64,000 nucleotides of DNA from Hyperoodon ampullatus (GCA_949752795.1 OX457056.1:201005654-201069653), one strand, 5' to 3'; positions 1-11,574 are shown, counted from the stretch's first letter. A program made the numbers and translations. Notes: a model not told the origin generated them from the sequence alone.

Positions 1-65
1 CATGTGTTCAAAATGTCTTCCTTATCTTGAAACTTTCCTGTAGTCTCTCGGAACCTGTTTATCCC

Positions 66-168
66 ACACATATTCATGGAGTGCCTCATATGTGTTAGGT
101 ACCCTTTAAGCACTTGGGATACATCAGTGAACAAAACAGAATATCCTTGCACTTATGGAATTTACATT
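66..168 (-). repeat. L2 LINE 3' end, antisense
   Basis: The plus strand reads as the reverse complement of the L2 3' terminus: a gagtgcctcatatgtgttagg-type block, then a 'gggatacatcagtgaacaaaacag' type block, then 'ttacattc'. The match is by eye. The element probably resumes after the L1 at 300-1065 (see 1080-1200). Confidence 0.6.
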
Positions 169-203
169 CGTGTGTGTGCGTGTGCGTGTGTGTGTGTGTG
201 TGC
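169..203. repeat. (TG)n microsatellite with GC interruptions
   Basis: About 35 bp of alternating TG with two TGCG interruptions. A candidate polymorphic marker. Confidence 0.9.
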
Positions 204-299
204 ATAGGGAGAGATAATAAAAAATAAACCTAAATACATAGATTATATAATAGGTATTATATAGGTAAGGTAGAAGGTATGGCAGGAGGGGAGGGTATG

Positions 300-1065
300 C
301 AGAAAAGGGAACCCTCCTACACTATTGGTGGGAATGTAAACTGGTACAGCCACTATGGAAAACAGCATGGAGGGTCCTTAAGAAACTAAAAATAGAGTTA
401 CTATATGATCCAGCAATCCCTGGGTATATATCCAGAAAAGACAAAAACTCTAATTCAAAAAGATACATGCTCCCCAATGTTCATAACAGCACTATTTGCA
501 GTAGCCAAGACATGGAAGCAACCTAAGTGTCCATTGACAGATGAATGGATAAAGAAGATGTGGTATATACGTACAATGGACTATTACTCAGCCATAAAAA
601 ACAATGAAATAATGCCATTTGCAGCAACATGGATGGCCCTAGAGATTATCATACTTAAGTGAAGTAAGTCAGGCAGAGAAAGACAAATATATGATATAAC
701 ATATATAGGAATCCCAAAAAATGATACAAATGCACTTATTTACAAAGCAAAAGCAGACTCACAGACATAGAAAACAAACTTATGGTTACCAAAGGGGAAA
801 GGGGGAGAGGGATAAATTAGGAGAATGGGATTAACAGATACACACCTCTATATATAAAATAGATAAACAACCAGGACCTACTGTATAGCACAGGGAACTA
901 TATTCAATATCTTGTAATAACCTATAATGGAAAAAAATTTGAAAAAGAGGATATATATATATAATATATCTTCTTTTGCAAATATATATATATATATGAA
1001 TCACTTTGCTGTACACCTGAACTAACACAATATTGTAAATCAACTATACTTCAATTTAAAAGAAA
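300..1065 (+). mobile_element. L1 3' end (ORF2 C-terminus plus 3' UTR), 5'-truncated
   Basis: The sequence starts at the ORF2 segment encoding the 'tggtgggaatgtaaa' region, passes through the conserved C-terminal blocks (readable frame at 405-662, including [16 protein letters not shown] and YYSAIKNNE) and then the 3' UTR, ending near 1065 at 'tcaactatacttcaattt'. It contains a (TA)n stretch at about 948-996. The open frame is only the last part of ORF2 and is not an independent gene. The insertion probably split the flanking antisense L2. Confidence 0.85.
948..996. repeat. (TA)n-rich stretch in L1 3' UTR
   Basis: Two TATATA runs separated by 'atatcttcttttgcaa'. Confidence 0.8.
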
Positions 1066-1079
1066 GTGCAGCAGGAAAT

Positions 1080-1200
1080 GGAGAATCAGAAGTAATGGGC
1101 AGGGGGGTAGACTGCAGTATTTAATAGAATGACCAAGGTAGGTGTTATTGAGAAAGTAAAATTTGAGCAAAGACTTGAAGGAATTGGAATCATAAATATA
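1080..1200 (-). repeat. L2 fragment, antisense
   Basis: Contains a 'tttgagcaaagacttgaagg' block, the reverse complement of the segment just upstream of the L2 3' terminus. It lies where the L2 at 66-168 would continue if the L1 were removed. Confidence 0.45.
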
Positions 1201-1780
1201 TATATTCCTCATAGGATGGGTTTCTACATATTTTCCACAAGTTTTAGCTTCTATTTATCCTTAGTTTGAAGGGACACCAATGCCTTCTCCTTATTTTGCA
1301 CCCTCACTTCACCTGGCATTTAACTCTACAGAGAACCTGACCTCACTAGCTGCCTATATATCTGGAGAGATATTTGAACTTAGGGGCTGACTTGTCGTAT
1401 TCTTTTGGGTAAGACACAATTCCCGAATTTCAATTTCTCCATTTGTATGTGGGAATAATGGTAAATCGCTGGACCTCATTTTCTTCCTGGAAGTTAGTAC
1501 CCATAAGCTTCTAAGGTTAGTAAAATAAAAGTACAGTAAAAATCATGTGATGATCATGATATCTTTGATGATAAAAGAATGACACAGCCCACATTTTCTT
1601 GTCAGGGAGAAAATATTGAACTTATGTTGGACTTTAGATTTACTCTGGAGTATATTGAGGTAAGCTGGTTTGACCCTACCACTCCCACTCACCCACCCCT
1701 CAAGGCCCAACCCACATTTTTGCAGGCTGGCTTCATGATCAATTGACCAAGCAATATTCTTTTAGCAAGGGTCACAATCA
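1200..1780. other. No recognisable feature
   Basis: AT-rich, complex sequence. I see no gene, long reading frame or repeat that I can name. Confidence 0.5.
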
Positions 1781-1784
1781 AAAG

Positions 1785-1930
1785 TACTAACTTTAAGTGA
1801 GTGCTTATGTGCCCAGCACTATGCTGGTGCTTCACCTGTTGATACTCACACAGCCTGATGAGACATAAGTTTCTAGCCCTAATTTCAAATAAGGAACCTG
1901 AATTGAAGAGTTTTTGAAATGTGAGCAAAT
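1785..1930 (-). repeat. MIR SINE, antisense
   Basis: Reads as reverse-complement MIR: 'gtgcccagcactatgctggtgcttcacctgttgatactcacacag', diverged, followed by the block corresponding to 'aaggaacctgaa' of the MIR core. Old and heavily mutated. Confidence 0.6.
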
Positions 1931-1959
1931 TAAGAAGAAAATAAAAACCTATTTTATTT

Positions 1960-2170
1960 AGTAGGTATACTAGTATGTGTTCTCCAGAGAAAGAACCAAC
2001 AGGATCTTTATCTACCCATCTACTGACCTATTGACTGATCAACAGGTGGGTAGGTTTACTATAAGGAATTGCCTCACATGATGATGGAGGCTGAGAAGCC
2101 AAAATCTGCAGAAGTTAGTATGTATGCAAGCTAGACACCCAGAAATGCGGGTGGTAGAGCTCCAGTGTTT
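1960..2170 (-). repeat. Probable LTR remnant (MaLR-like), left part
   Basis: 'ttctccagagaaagaaccaacagg' followed by 'aaggaattgcctcacatgat' and 'ggaggctgagaagcc' matches, by eye, a widespread antisense LTR-type mammalian repeat. I cannot name the subfamily. It is interrupted by the SINE at 2185-2406 and continues briefly after it. Confidence 0.4.
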
Positions 2171-2184
2171 CATAAAACATTCTT

Positions 2185-2215
<31 letters not shown>

Positions 2216-2406
2216 CTGTACACAGGCCTCTCACTGCTGTGGCCTCTCCCGTTGTGGAGCACAGGCTCTGGACACGCAGGCTCAGCAGCCATGGCTCACG
2301 GGCCCAGCCGCTCTGCGGCATGTGGGATCATCCTGGACCGGGGCACAAACCCGTGTCCCCTGCATCGGCAGGCGGACTCTCAACCACTGCACCACCAGGG
2401 AAGCCC
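2185..2406 (-). mobile_element. Short CHR-2-like SINE with TSD
   Basis: Inverted tRNA-derived SINE of the short GC-rich type. The sense head is at the right end and the left end is a (TGAT)n tail. It is flanked by a 14-bp target-site duplication cataaaacattctt at 2171-2184 and 2407-2420. Reading frames here are SINE shadows. Confidence 0.93.
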
Positions 2407-2479
2407 CATAAAACATTCTTAACTGTAACTCCAGGAGGTTGTCTCCTTAGGCTGTTATGAGTATCAACAGGTGAAACAC

Positions 2480-2880
2480 CAGCATGATATTCACCCATGT
2501 TGATATATCTGTAGTTATTTATTATTATACATTAGGTATGACTAATATGAATATATATAACATAGATATAATTAATATTATAGCTATTCATTACTCATTA
2601 TTGATAAATCTGTAGTTATTCATCCATTCTCCTACTGATGGACACTGAGTTTGTTTCCAACTTTTTGCTATGGATATTCTACATCTGTCTCCTTGTAAAC
2701 ATGAGCAAGACTTACTCTAGAATTGGAATTTCTGGGTCACAAGATATGAGCATCTTTGACTTTATTATATGTTAATAAATTGTTCCCCCAAATGGTTGTA
2801 CCAATTTACAGTCTCACCAGCGGCATAGAAGAGTTTCCACTGTTCCATTTACCACCAACACTTGATAGTTTCAGACCTAC
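2480..2880 (-). repeat. Old L1 ORF2 3' region, antisense
   Basis: Contains antisense L1 landmarks: 'ttcatccattctcctactgatgg', 'tttccaactttttgctatgg', 'ggaatttctgggtcac' and 'accaatttacagtctcacc'. Diverged L1M-type remnant. Confidence 0.7.
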
Positions 2881-2999
2881 TTTCCAACCTACTCTTGGAG
2901 CTTTAATTCTCACTGTTCTCCTTCATGAATCTTTGATTCCAGCCAAATTCCAGCACACACTGATCCCTGAATGTATTGTGTAATGTATTTCCTTTCTCC

Positions 3000-3295
3000 C
3001 TCAATATTTATTGAGTAGATACACTGTCAGAAACCCTGCTATATGTTAGGAAAACAAACATGAAGAGACATGGTTCCTGTCCTAAAGGACTTTATAATTT
3101 CCTCGAGGGACAACACTTGCAAACAGCAATTAGAATATAATTGTTACAATGAAAGTCTATATAAATTACAGTATGCAATAAGGCAGAAGTAGCACACAAA
3201 TCTACCTCCATTTGGGGCAGGGAATGGAAGGGGAGTGGGGAGAGGGTCAGCAAAACCTTCACAGAGGAGGTACTTTGACCGTGTTTTCACTCTGG
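3000..3295 (-). repeat. L2 LINE 3' region, antisense
   Basis: Starts at a 'tatttattgagtagatac' block and runs through 'gacatggttcctgtcctaaagg' to 'cacagaggaggtactttga', the expected order of reverse-complement L2. Very diverged. Confidence 0.5.
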
Positions 3296-3414
3296 AAGAT
3301 CTTGCCCTATTCATGACCAGCTCCAAGGCCAACTCACCACAAAATGTCCCAATCACCATAGGAAAGTACTTTGCACTTTTCTTACAGCCTGCATTGCATT
3401 GTCTTATACTGGAT

Positions 3415-3562
3415 ATTTGTATATGTATACCTTACCTCCTCTACTAAATTATAAATTCATTTGTGGAAGGTGTTTCCCTCTTAGACATCTTTCTATCTCC
3501 CACCCAGTCTGGAAGATGGCTGACATACACTGTAAATTTAGTAAATGTTGCTGAATGAAAGA
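3415..3562 (+). repeat. L2/MIR 3' end, sense
   Basis: The 'ctactaaattataaattcat...ggctgacatacactgtaaatttagtaaatgttgctgaatgaa' order resembles the shared L2/MIR 3' terminus. Confidence 0.5.
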
Positions 3563-3564
3563 TT

Positions 3565-4700
3565 AAAACAAAGCAGTAGGGACTACATCATTTGGCTCTC
3601 AGATGCCTGACTTTTCAAACAGTTTAAGTAATTGCTAAATCAAACTGGTTTTTTCTATTATCAAAGTAAAAGGAAGACTTAAAAAAATCCTTTTTAAAGT
3701 CAGCTGCCCTATTCCTTTGGTGCAAAAAACATGTTATGTAACATAAAATCTGGCCAATCAAAAGGGCTTTCTCTAGTCTTGTTTCTTGCTTCTTTAATAA
3801 ACTTTATATTCTCATTTCAAAAGATCTTGCCAACATTAGTTCATTATCACTGTGCCCATCAGCAGAATGAAAAATATTTGCACATTTCTTTGGTATAGCA
3901 ATGGGGAAATGAGGTCGAAGCAATTCAGGACTTGGAAGCTAGTGGCTTTTATACTCTCTGTATAATGTCTTCCTCTCTTTTCCAATCTGAGCTCCCACCC
4001 CATATTGAAAATGGGAGTTTGATTCTGTTCCAGGATTTTGTGAGAAACACATACTAGCTATTAACTAACAGACCTATATGAAAAAAATTTCATAGCTTTT
4101 TGTACATACCTACTTAATGACACTATCTATATAGATGAAATCAGAAAGTTTCATAAACTTATGTGAGAATATTTCCACATTGGCTTGTAAATCTTCTGTG
4201 TTAAAAACTAACCTGCAACCTTCCCAGATTTTAGGTTGGCAAAGAGATAGAGCATATACCAAAGACATCCCATAGATTCTTTGCTGCCATCTCAGCTACA
4301 CTGGTCACTTGGACATATCAATAGCAGCTGGGTTTGGAGTCAGAATCTACCAACAGGTTACCTTAGGGGCCCTTACAAAGAATTGCAGTGGGAAATGATG
4401 ATCTCTCATTAAGGAAGACAAGAGGTAAGTCAGTACTTGCATATCATAGTGAGAATCCTTAGCTTTCCTTCATGAAGGAAATTCCATTTGCATCTAGCCT
4501 TAGGACCAACGTGGGAGATTCTAAGAAAAAAAGATTCTTTTCATGAAGACATTTGCAATAACAACTGTAATATTTTTATCTTCTTTAAACATTTCACAGA
4601 AAAAGCTATTTTGGCAGTGATTTAGTTACCACAGGAATCAGGAGGAAACACACAGGAATTCACTCATCTCACTCTGGTGATGGAGGACCAGTACACAAGA
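3565..4700. other. Single-copy-looking region, no gene seen
   Basis: About 1.1 kb of AT-rich complex sequence without recognisable repeats, splice-flanked exon or reading frame of note. Confidence 0.5.
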
Positions 4701-4709
4701 TCTACAATA

Positions 4710-5025
4710 CAGTAAGTCCCCTACATACAAACCTTCCAGTTGCAAACTTTCAAAGATGTGAATGTAGTGCCCCTGTGTGCCAGCTGTTGTACTGTACTAC
4801 TGTACTTTTCAAGGTACTGTACTGTAAGATTTTAAATGTTTATTTTTTGTGTTTGCTTTTTATGTATTATTTGTGTGAAAAGCATTATAAACCTATTACA
4901 GTACAGTACTATATAGCCGATTGTGTTAGTTGGGTAGCTAGGCTAAATTTGCTGGACATATGAACAAATGGGGCTTAATGAATGCACTCTCAGAAGGAAC
5001 TTGTTCATATGTAGGGGACTTACTG
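4710..5025. mobile_element. Tigger/pogo-like MITE with TIRs and TA duplication
   Basis: The left end cagtaagtcccctacata (4710-4727) is a perfect 18-bp inverted match to the right end (5008-5025), and the TIR similarity continues imperfectly beyond that. The element is flanked by TA on both sides (4708-4709 and 5026-5027), the duplication expected for the Tc1/mariner-pogo superfamily. The interior holds repeated 'tactgtac' palindromes and no transposase frame, so it is non-autonomous. The 62-residue frame at 4775-4963 is not a gene. Confidence 0.85.
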
Positions 5026-5035
5026 TATGTTTCCA

Positions 5036-6300
5036 AACTTCAAAGTGAGTATGAAACTTCCATCAGTTACTAGCCTTATATGAAGAAAGTGGATCTCTTC
5101 ACAACATTTTATTCAATAAGGGGCTTTATAAGGATGGTGAGTCTCTCCAGCCAGTTGTAGGCTCTAACATTCAGTGATGCCGGCCAGAGGGCAGAATGAT
5201 GGCTTAGGGCAGGAATGAACAGGAGCTGCCCTTGCTTCTTCTGTCAGTAGTTCCTCCTTTCCATTTTGTGAGACATGCACTTCTCTGTCCCTGTCTAATA
5301 TATTCATCCCACTCCACCCTCTGTCTGGGAAGAAATAGACTCCAGACCCTTCACAGCCCTGTTCTTGGTCTACCCCTGAAGGGCTTACCTTCAATTATCC
5401 TTGGATTTGGAAATCTATACTCCTTTCCCCTCAGTCTGGTAATTTAGTGAGTGATTCAATAAAAGGAAAAGGTGTTGGTCAAGGTTTTTTGGATGCCAGT
5501 AAAAGGTATACATTTCTGTCTCTTGGATTCATCCAGAAAAGCTAATAAAATTTTTGAAATCCTGTATTTCTAATCCTGTGAGGTCAACTGACTTAATCCC
5601 AGATTAAGATAAATTCAACCTCAGACAGACCAGGCGATGCCAGAATTTTGACACTAACACTGAAAAGTGGAGTAGTTCTCCTTTTTAGCTCAACATTCCT
5701 ACTCTCAAACTCTCAAAAAATTTAAAATTCTAGAATTTTAGAACTGGAAGGAACCTTTGTCCTTGTGACTACCCCTTAGTCTTGCTATCCATGAGTCTTG
5801 CCTCCAAAAATGTCCCTTTTATGTGAAGTGGGACTCTGGTGCAGCCAGAATTTTCTTCTGTTACCTCTTTGTAATCAGAGAAAACACAACTGGCTGAGAT
5901 TGTTGTCAGTACGTGGGTGTGGCTGGAAAAAAAATACCCTCTGTGACCAATAGTTCTTTCATCACTGTACCCTGCTTTCATACTGTTTCTCATGAATAAA
6001 ACATATTCACATGACATTTTGTACTTTTCTGTCCTTATTCAGTTTATGCAGATAGCCACTTCCTTTGGGCAGTAGGACAGAAGCCTCAGCTCTGTGTAGC
6101 TAGAGATGAAGAAAAAGAGGCATGAAGAAGCTACAGTATTTGCTGAAGAGCACATGATGGGACCCTCTTAGAAATGGGATGAGAAGTCCTGGACTCTGGG
6201 TCCATAAGCTGGTCTGCTTTCTTCCCAATGAAAAGCTTATTTGCTTTCAGGACAAAATAAATTCACAATAACTTTCTTTTTGGGGGAACAAATGTCTATG
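5036..6300. other. No secure feature
   Basis: Mostly complex sequence. A block at about 5715-5760 ('tctagaattttagaactgg') and another at about 6095-6165 faintly resemble old MIR-type repeats, but I cannot place them securely. No exon-like frame is supported. Confidence 0.4.
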
Positions 6301-6315
6301 TGCCGTGTCTTCAAG

Positions 6316-6345
6316 AAGGAAGGAAGGAAAGGAGAGAGAGAGAGA
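6316..6345. repeat. (GGAA)n/(GA)n simple repeat
   Basis: Short purine tract: GGAA units followed by GAGAGAGA. Confidence 0.85.
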
Positions 6346-6765
6346 ATCAGAGTAGTTTCAAATTCAAATTTTTAACAAAACTACAAACTTGGGCCAGTTT
6401 GAAAATATGAACCTTCAGTAAAGTGAACACGATGTCTTTGCTTGGGTAACAAGAACGAGGTAAACCATATGGAAGTTCACATACATAAAGCGCAGCTGGG
6501 TTCAATCTGAAGGGAGTTAAGACAGCAAAACGCTCAGCCTGAGATGCTGGAGGGAGCTGCGGCTGGCCTGACAGGGTCGTGTCATCTCCTGTCACTGACC
6601 TTGGGGATCTCTAAAGTGGCTGCCTGGCACATGCTGGGTTTCCCATAGCTGAGTTACGTCTGTGCCAACATGGCTTATGAAACGTTTACAAGCAGTTTTA
6701 AATATTATGTGGAAAGGCACAGGCATGTCCGGAGGGCTTTAGAACCACACTTTCCTAATTTCTTT

Positions 6766-7116
6766 TTTTTTAATAGATGTATTTATTTATTTTTGGCTGT
6801 GTTGGGTCTTCGGTGCTGCGCACGGGCTCTCTCTAGTTGCGGAGAGCAGGGGCTACTCTTCGTTGCGGTGCGCGGGCTTCTCATTGCAGTGGCTTCTCTT
6901 GTTGTGGAGCACGGGCTCTAGGCACGTGGGCCTCAGTAGTAGTGGCACGTTGGCTCAATAGTTGTGGCTCATGGGCTCCAGAGCGCAGGCTCAGTAGTTG
7001 TGGTGCACGGGCCCAGTTGCTCCGCGGTATGTGGGATCTTCCCGGACCAGGGCTCAAACCTGTGTCCCCTGCACTGGCAGGTGGATTCTTAACCACTGTG
7101 CCACCAGGGAGGCCCA
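6766..7116 (-). mobile_element. Long CHR-1-like SINE with 19-bp TSD
   Basis: Full-length inverted long-form SINE: T-rich tail on the left, repeated 'cagtagttgtggctc' modules in the body and the tRNA-like head on the right. It is flanked by acactttcctaatttcttt at 6747-6765 and 7117-7135. The 158-residue and 136-residue frames that cross it are artefacts of the GC-rich SINE body. Confidence 0.93.
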
Positions 7117-7139
7117 ACACTTTCCTAATTTCTTTCTTT

Positions 7140-7880
7140 TCTTTTCTTTTCTTTGTAGTAGTAAGGGAGAAACAAAGGTTATCAGGAGGATTTTCAACAG
7201 GTTTGCCCCTAACATTTGCAGAGCTATGGCAAGAGAACAAAGGCCCACATACCGTGCTCAAATACTTAGAATTTATAAATGAAGCCAACAAACTGTTAAG
7301 TAAAAGAGGATAAAGAGGTCATCTTTCCTTTTGCCTTGACACATATGCCTTCATGTTCTAGAAGGCTAGATTTGGATTTAGAATTCCCAAATGCCACAGA
7401 GTTCCACACCAAGAATAGCCGGCTCCCAGCCCCCAGCCTCTACACACTTCCCCACACCTCCCCTGCTCTGCGAGGGTCCTCGCGCTCCTCAAGGCTAACT
7501 CTCTAACTCCCACACTTCAGCTCCAGTCACATACCCTTCAAACAGCCACCCCTGGGGTCTGTCAACGTGTGCACAGGTGGTGCAGTCCACCCTTGGAGAG
7601 CAGACCCAGGGAAGAGGCCCACATGGGCTCCGGAAGTGGACTTGAGGCCACATGGGCAAGAAGTACTGGGGTTCCAAGTCCCCAGAGCCTAGTCTAGAAG
7701 GAGGTGAACACAGATTCAGGGTGGACACAGCCCTTTGGTCCCATGGATGCCTCCACCTATTGAAAGAAGATCAAAGGGGCCCCTAAAACCTGGGGCTTAG
7801 GATACAGGCTCCTCTCGCCCTGGTCCAAGTATACTAACTTTCAATATTTTTTCTTTTTCTTTTTTTTACAGAGAAGTATT
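7140..7880. other. GC-richer region without a recognised gene
   Basis: The part from about 7390 to 7790 is noticeably GC-richer than its surroundings (CCC-rich, several CpGs) but has no clear repeat, CpG island or supported exon. A short frame on the minus strand (7495-7728) has no feature I recognise. Confidence 0.4.
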
Positions 7881-7884
7881 GCCT

Positions 7885-8375
7885 TTATTTTTTTCCTTCC
7901 AGTTATATTGAGATGTAATTGACATACAGCACTGTGTACGTTTAAGGTGTACAGCATAATGATTTGACTTACATATATCACGAAATGATGACCACAATAA
8001 GTTTGGTGAACATCCATCATCTCATATAGATATAAAATTAAAGAAAAAGAAAAAAAAATTTCCTTGTAATGAGAATTCTTAGGATTTACTCTTAAAGGCT
8101 TTCATATGTAACAAACAGCAATGTTAATTATATCAATCATGTTGTATACTATATCCCTAGTACTTATTTATCTTATTATTGGAAGTTTGTACCTTTTGAC
8201 CACCTTCATCCAGTTCCCCCTCTCCTCCCCCCTACCTCTGATAACTACAAATCTGATCTCTTTTCCTATGAGTTTGTTTGTTTTTGAAGTATAACTGACC
8301 TATAACACTATATTAGTTCCTGGTGCACAACATAGTGATTTGATATTTCTATACATTACAACATGGTCACCACTT
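7885..8375 (-). repeat. L1 3' UTR, antisense
   Basis: 'ttatattgagatgtaattgacatac', 'gtgtacagcataatgatttgac' and 'gttcctggtgcacaacatagtgatttg' are typical antisense L1 3' UTR blocks. The second block repeats near 8330, so two L1 tails or an internal duplication are possible. Confidence 0.75.
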
Positions 8376-8385
8376 ATTTATTTTT

Positions 8386-8550
8386 ATTAAAGTAATACAT
8401 GTACATAAAGCAGATGAAATGGTACAGATGAGTTTATAATGGGAAGTCAAATCTCCCTCCCTCTCTGAACCACTTCCAGCATTTTGCTCAACAACCCCAG
8501 GTTATGTTTTCACCTCTATTAACTTATCAACTTTATTATCTTTTTTATAT
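8386..8550 (-). repeat. Probable old L1 3' UTR fragment
   Basis: 'ttattaaagtaatacatgtac' followed by a 'ccctccctctctgaaccacttcc' block resembles an L1ME-type 3' UTR. Weak. Confidence 0.35.
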
Positions 8551-8559
8551 AAACAATCT

Positions 8560-8855
8560 TATTCCACTGAAGGGTTTTAAACAGGGAAGTGACATGCCGA
8601 TGTGCATTTGTACAAGATCACTATGGATACAGAGTGGTGAATAGACCACAGGCACAAGGGTAGACACAGGAAATCTGTTAGGAAGCTATTTCAGTTCAAG
8701 GGAGAGCTATTGGTGGCAGCAGACTAGAGAAAAGGGGACAAACTGAAGAGATACTTAGGAGTTAGAACTGATAGGATAGAAAGATTGATAGGTGTAGGAA
8801 GGAGAAAGAGTCAAAGATGATTCCTTATCTTTTCCTTGGTAGTGCTTGTAACAAT
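8560..8855 (-). repeat. L2 LINE body, antisense (left half)
   Basis: Blocks 'gttttaaacagggaagtgacatg', 'aggaagctatttcagttcaaggg' and 'gaaagagtcaaagatgattcc' follow, in order, the reverse complement of the L2 coding and 3' region. It continues at 9262. Confidence 0.6.
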
Positions 8856-8857
8856 TA

Positions 8858-9021
8858 TGATGAATTAGGTATCTGTGCAATTATTTATTTAATATTTGCC
8901 TTCCCTACTGGATTATAAGCAACTCAAGGACAGGGACCAATCTTATCCAACACCTTATCCTTGTGTACATGTTCTAGCATAGTATGTGACACATAACAGT
9001 GCTTAGAAACTATATGTTTGT
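8858..9021 (+). repeat. L2/MIR 3' end, sense
   Basis: 'ttgccttccctactggattataagcaactcaaggacagggaccaatc' and the ending 'gtgcttagaaactatatgtttgttaaat' resemble the L2/MIR 3' terminus. It sits between the two antisense L2 halves. Confidence 0.55.
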
Positions 9022-9035
9022 TAAATTATATTTTG

Positions 9036-9248
9036 TGTGGGCTTCCCTGGTGGCGCAGTGGTTGAGAGTCCGCCTGACAATGCAGGGGACATGGGTTCGT
9101 GCCCTGGTCTGGGAGGATCCCGCATGCCGTGGAGCGGCTGGGCCCGTGAGCCATGGCCACTGAGCCTGCGCATCTGGAGCCTGTGCTCCACAACGGGAGA
9201 GGCCATGACAGTGAGAGGACCGCGTACCGCAAAAAATAAATAAATAAA
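9036..9248 (+). mobile_element. Short CHR-2-like SINE with 14-bp TSD
   Basis: Sense SINE with an (AAAT)n tail. Target-site duplication taaattatattttg at 9022-9035 and 9249-9262. Confidence 0.94.
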
Positions 9249-9261
9249 TAAATTATATTTT

Positions 9262-9870
9262 GGGTTATGAGCAAATGGGTTTATGGTGGCATCATTCACT
9301 GAGTTAGGGACACGGAGGAGGAAGAAGAAATGTGGAGGCTGAATTTTGACCATGTTGAGTTGCAGGTCCCTGTGAAACATCCCAGGGGAAGTGTTCTGGA
9401 AGCAATTGGAAATACACATCTAAAGCTCAGGGGAGAGAGAGGGGCTGGACAGACGTGGGACTCGTGAGCATAGAAAAGATGGTCAAAGTCATGGAGTATT
9501 TGAGACTAAAAGCTTAGAATAAGAAAAGAGACCCTAGGAGAGGACTCTGAAGAAGTAATATTTAAGGATCGTGCAGAGGAGTAGCAGTTGACAAAGGAGA
9601 CTGAGGAATGGCCACACTGTTCTACGTAGGAGGAAAACCAGCAGAAATTGGAGTCTGAAGTTTAAGAGAAGAATTTTAAGAAAGAAGGAGGGGTCAACAT
9701 GTCCAATGCATCTAGGAACTCAAACAATGAAGGTAACTGATAACCAGTTTCAATTCAGTGGTGGGCAAAAGAGCCAGAGTGAATTAAGGTGAAAGTAGAA
9801 AGAGAAAATGGATTTAGCAAATGTAAGCAGCTCATTCATTCATTTATCAGATTAATTCATTGTCATCTTT
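9262..9870 (-). repeat. L2 LINE body, antisense (right half)
   Basis: Blocks 'gtggcatcattcactgagtt', 'gaccatgttgagttgcagg', 'gtgaaacatcccaggggaag' and 'aggaggaaaaccagcag' continue the antisense L2 begun at 8560, in the expected order. Confidence 0.6.
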
Positions 9871-11385
9871 AAAATCAGTTTAGATTTCAGAAAGGATAAA
9901 ATGAAGAACTTGAATTTTCGAAGAAAAGAGAGGGGCAATAGAGTCTGACTGTCATCCGGTCCTCGATGAAGAGATAACAGGGAGGGTGGGGCTGAGAAGG
10001 AGACTCTTGGGTACATGCCTATAAGTGGGAGGAGAGAAAGGTAGATAACTTTGATTATTTCATCATTTTGCCTTATGTCAGCCCTAATCCTCACCTTCAA
10101 AAAGGTCAAAGGATTTACTGTCAGAGTTTAACTGATGGAACTCCACCTCTCATAGAGAGATTTTGTTAAGGTCCTCACTCAAATAGCAAGAAGATAAAGC
10201 TCTGTTGAGATATTTAGGACATTTCTCTAAGCTTCTCAGCTTCTCCTCTGCAAAGAAGCTCACCAGTGAAGAGAGCAAAGAACGTTTAAAAACAACAACA
10301 AAACCTCCCTTTGCTGAGAAGTTGGGATTAAGAGTCAGCTAACCTCTTTTTGTGGTTCAGGAATTTGATTTGTTGTGTAGCATCATTTGTGCCCCTTATC
10401 TAGTTATAAGGATGTTGGGAAGAACTAATAAAAACATTTGTGTGAAATGTTTAAACCCTTAAAGTCAATGATAAAAATACAAGGGGACACTTCCTTTTCT
10501 AAGGTTAATAAATTAAGCATTAACCTAAAGTGCCAGTTACTACTGGAGGTTTACACATTCAGCCCAATTGCTGACTAGAAAAATGGAAAGATAAAGTACA
10601 GATTCCGTCCCTGATCTTGACATTTCTAGAATTATAAGATTAGGAAAAGTTGGCATGAACAATGACTTTCCAAGCCTTAAGTACAAAAAACCAGACCCTC
10701 ACAACAGCCCTGACCCCTGAGGTCTCAGGCTGACCCCCACGGGATGCTGGGTCCTAACAGCACCTCACTGAGGAGGAAGCACATTCCATCGACTTTGCCT
10801 GGGTAGCCAGTTCTCAGGTTTTTTTGCTTCCAAAAGGCTGCACGTTCCTAGTTTAAGGGTCAGAAAGAGTCTCCTCTTCTCTGCATTCCCTATGCCCAAT
10901 CATTTTCACCACTTTGTAATCCCTTCTACCATATAACTTCTTGTTCCAGAGAGGTTAAAGTTGATTTGAAAAGAAATCCGAGTGCAGAGAGTATAGAAAG
11001 TCAAATTTCTACCCAGAAAGCAGTACCTCTATGGCATGTGTAAGATTCTTTATTAATAGGCATGGTAGTTCAGAAATTAGGCAAAATTAGAAATAAGGAA
11101 GTTATTGGAAAGCTGTCCTTTCAATGTACTTTGGTAACAGCAAAGATGTTTTTGTGTGTATGTGTTTCTCACAAAGCTCTCGAAATGGATATTCGTGATA
11201 ATGAGGATTAAGGGGCTTAGAGGCAAGCTCACAAATACTCAAGATTGGAGTCTGAAGACAAGTCTGCATTTCCTTTAATCTTTACCCATCTCTTTACTCT
11301 GGTTAAATGTTCCTGGACACCATAAACATTTTCCTATTAACGTTTCCATATATCCTTATAATTTACAAGAGGCCCCTTAAGTCTG
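9870..11385. other. About 1.5 kb with nothing recognised
   Basis: Complex sequence with no named repeat and no secure exon. A short GC-richer patch lies at about 10690-10820. Confidence 0.45.
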
Positions 11386-11389
11386 TCCC

Positions 11390-11570
11390 TAAAATTCATT
11401 CATTCAACAAATACTTAATTTCCTTTTATTTTCCACCACTGTGCCAAGCACTGCAGATACAAATGGGAATTAGACATGATCGTCCACTTCGAGGAACTTA
11501 TGGTTTAGCGGTGATTCAAGAAAAAAGAAATTCAAAGAATTCTGGAGACCTAAAAGCATTTTCAGGAATA
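11390..11570 (-). repeat. L2 LINE 3' end, antisense
   Basis: 'attcattcattcaacaaatac', 'ccaccactgtgccaagcactgcag' and 'aggaacttatggtttag' are the reverse complement of the L2 3' end. Confidence 0.65.
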
Positions 11571-11574
11571 TAAA

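Noticed and set aside
2209..2460. Three overlapping 68-83-residue frames
   Set aside because: SINE shadows; all start in the (TGAT)n tail.
6837..7313. 158-residue plus-strand open frame (and 136-residue minus frame 6881-7291)
   Set aside because: Almost wholly within an inverted long-form SINE and its flanks; the same peptide pattern (for example 'HCATREA') recurs at every SINE in the window.
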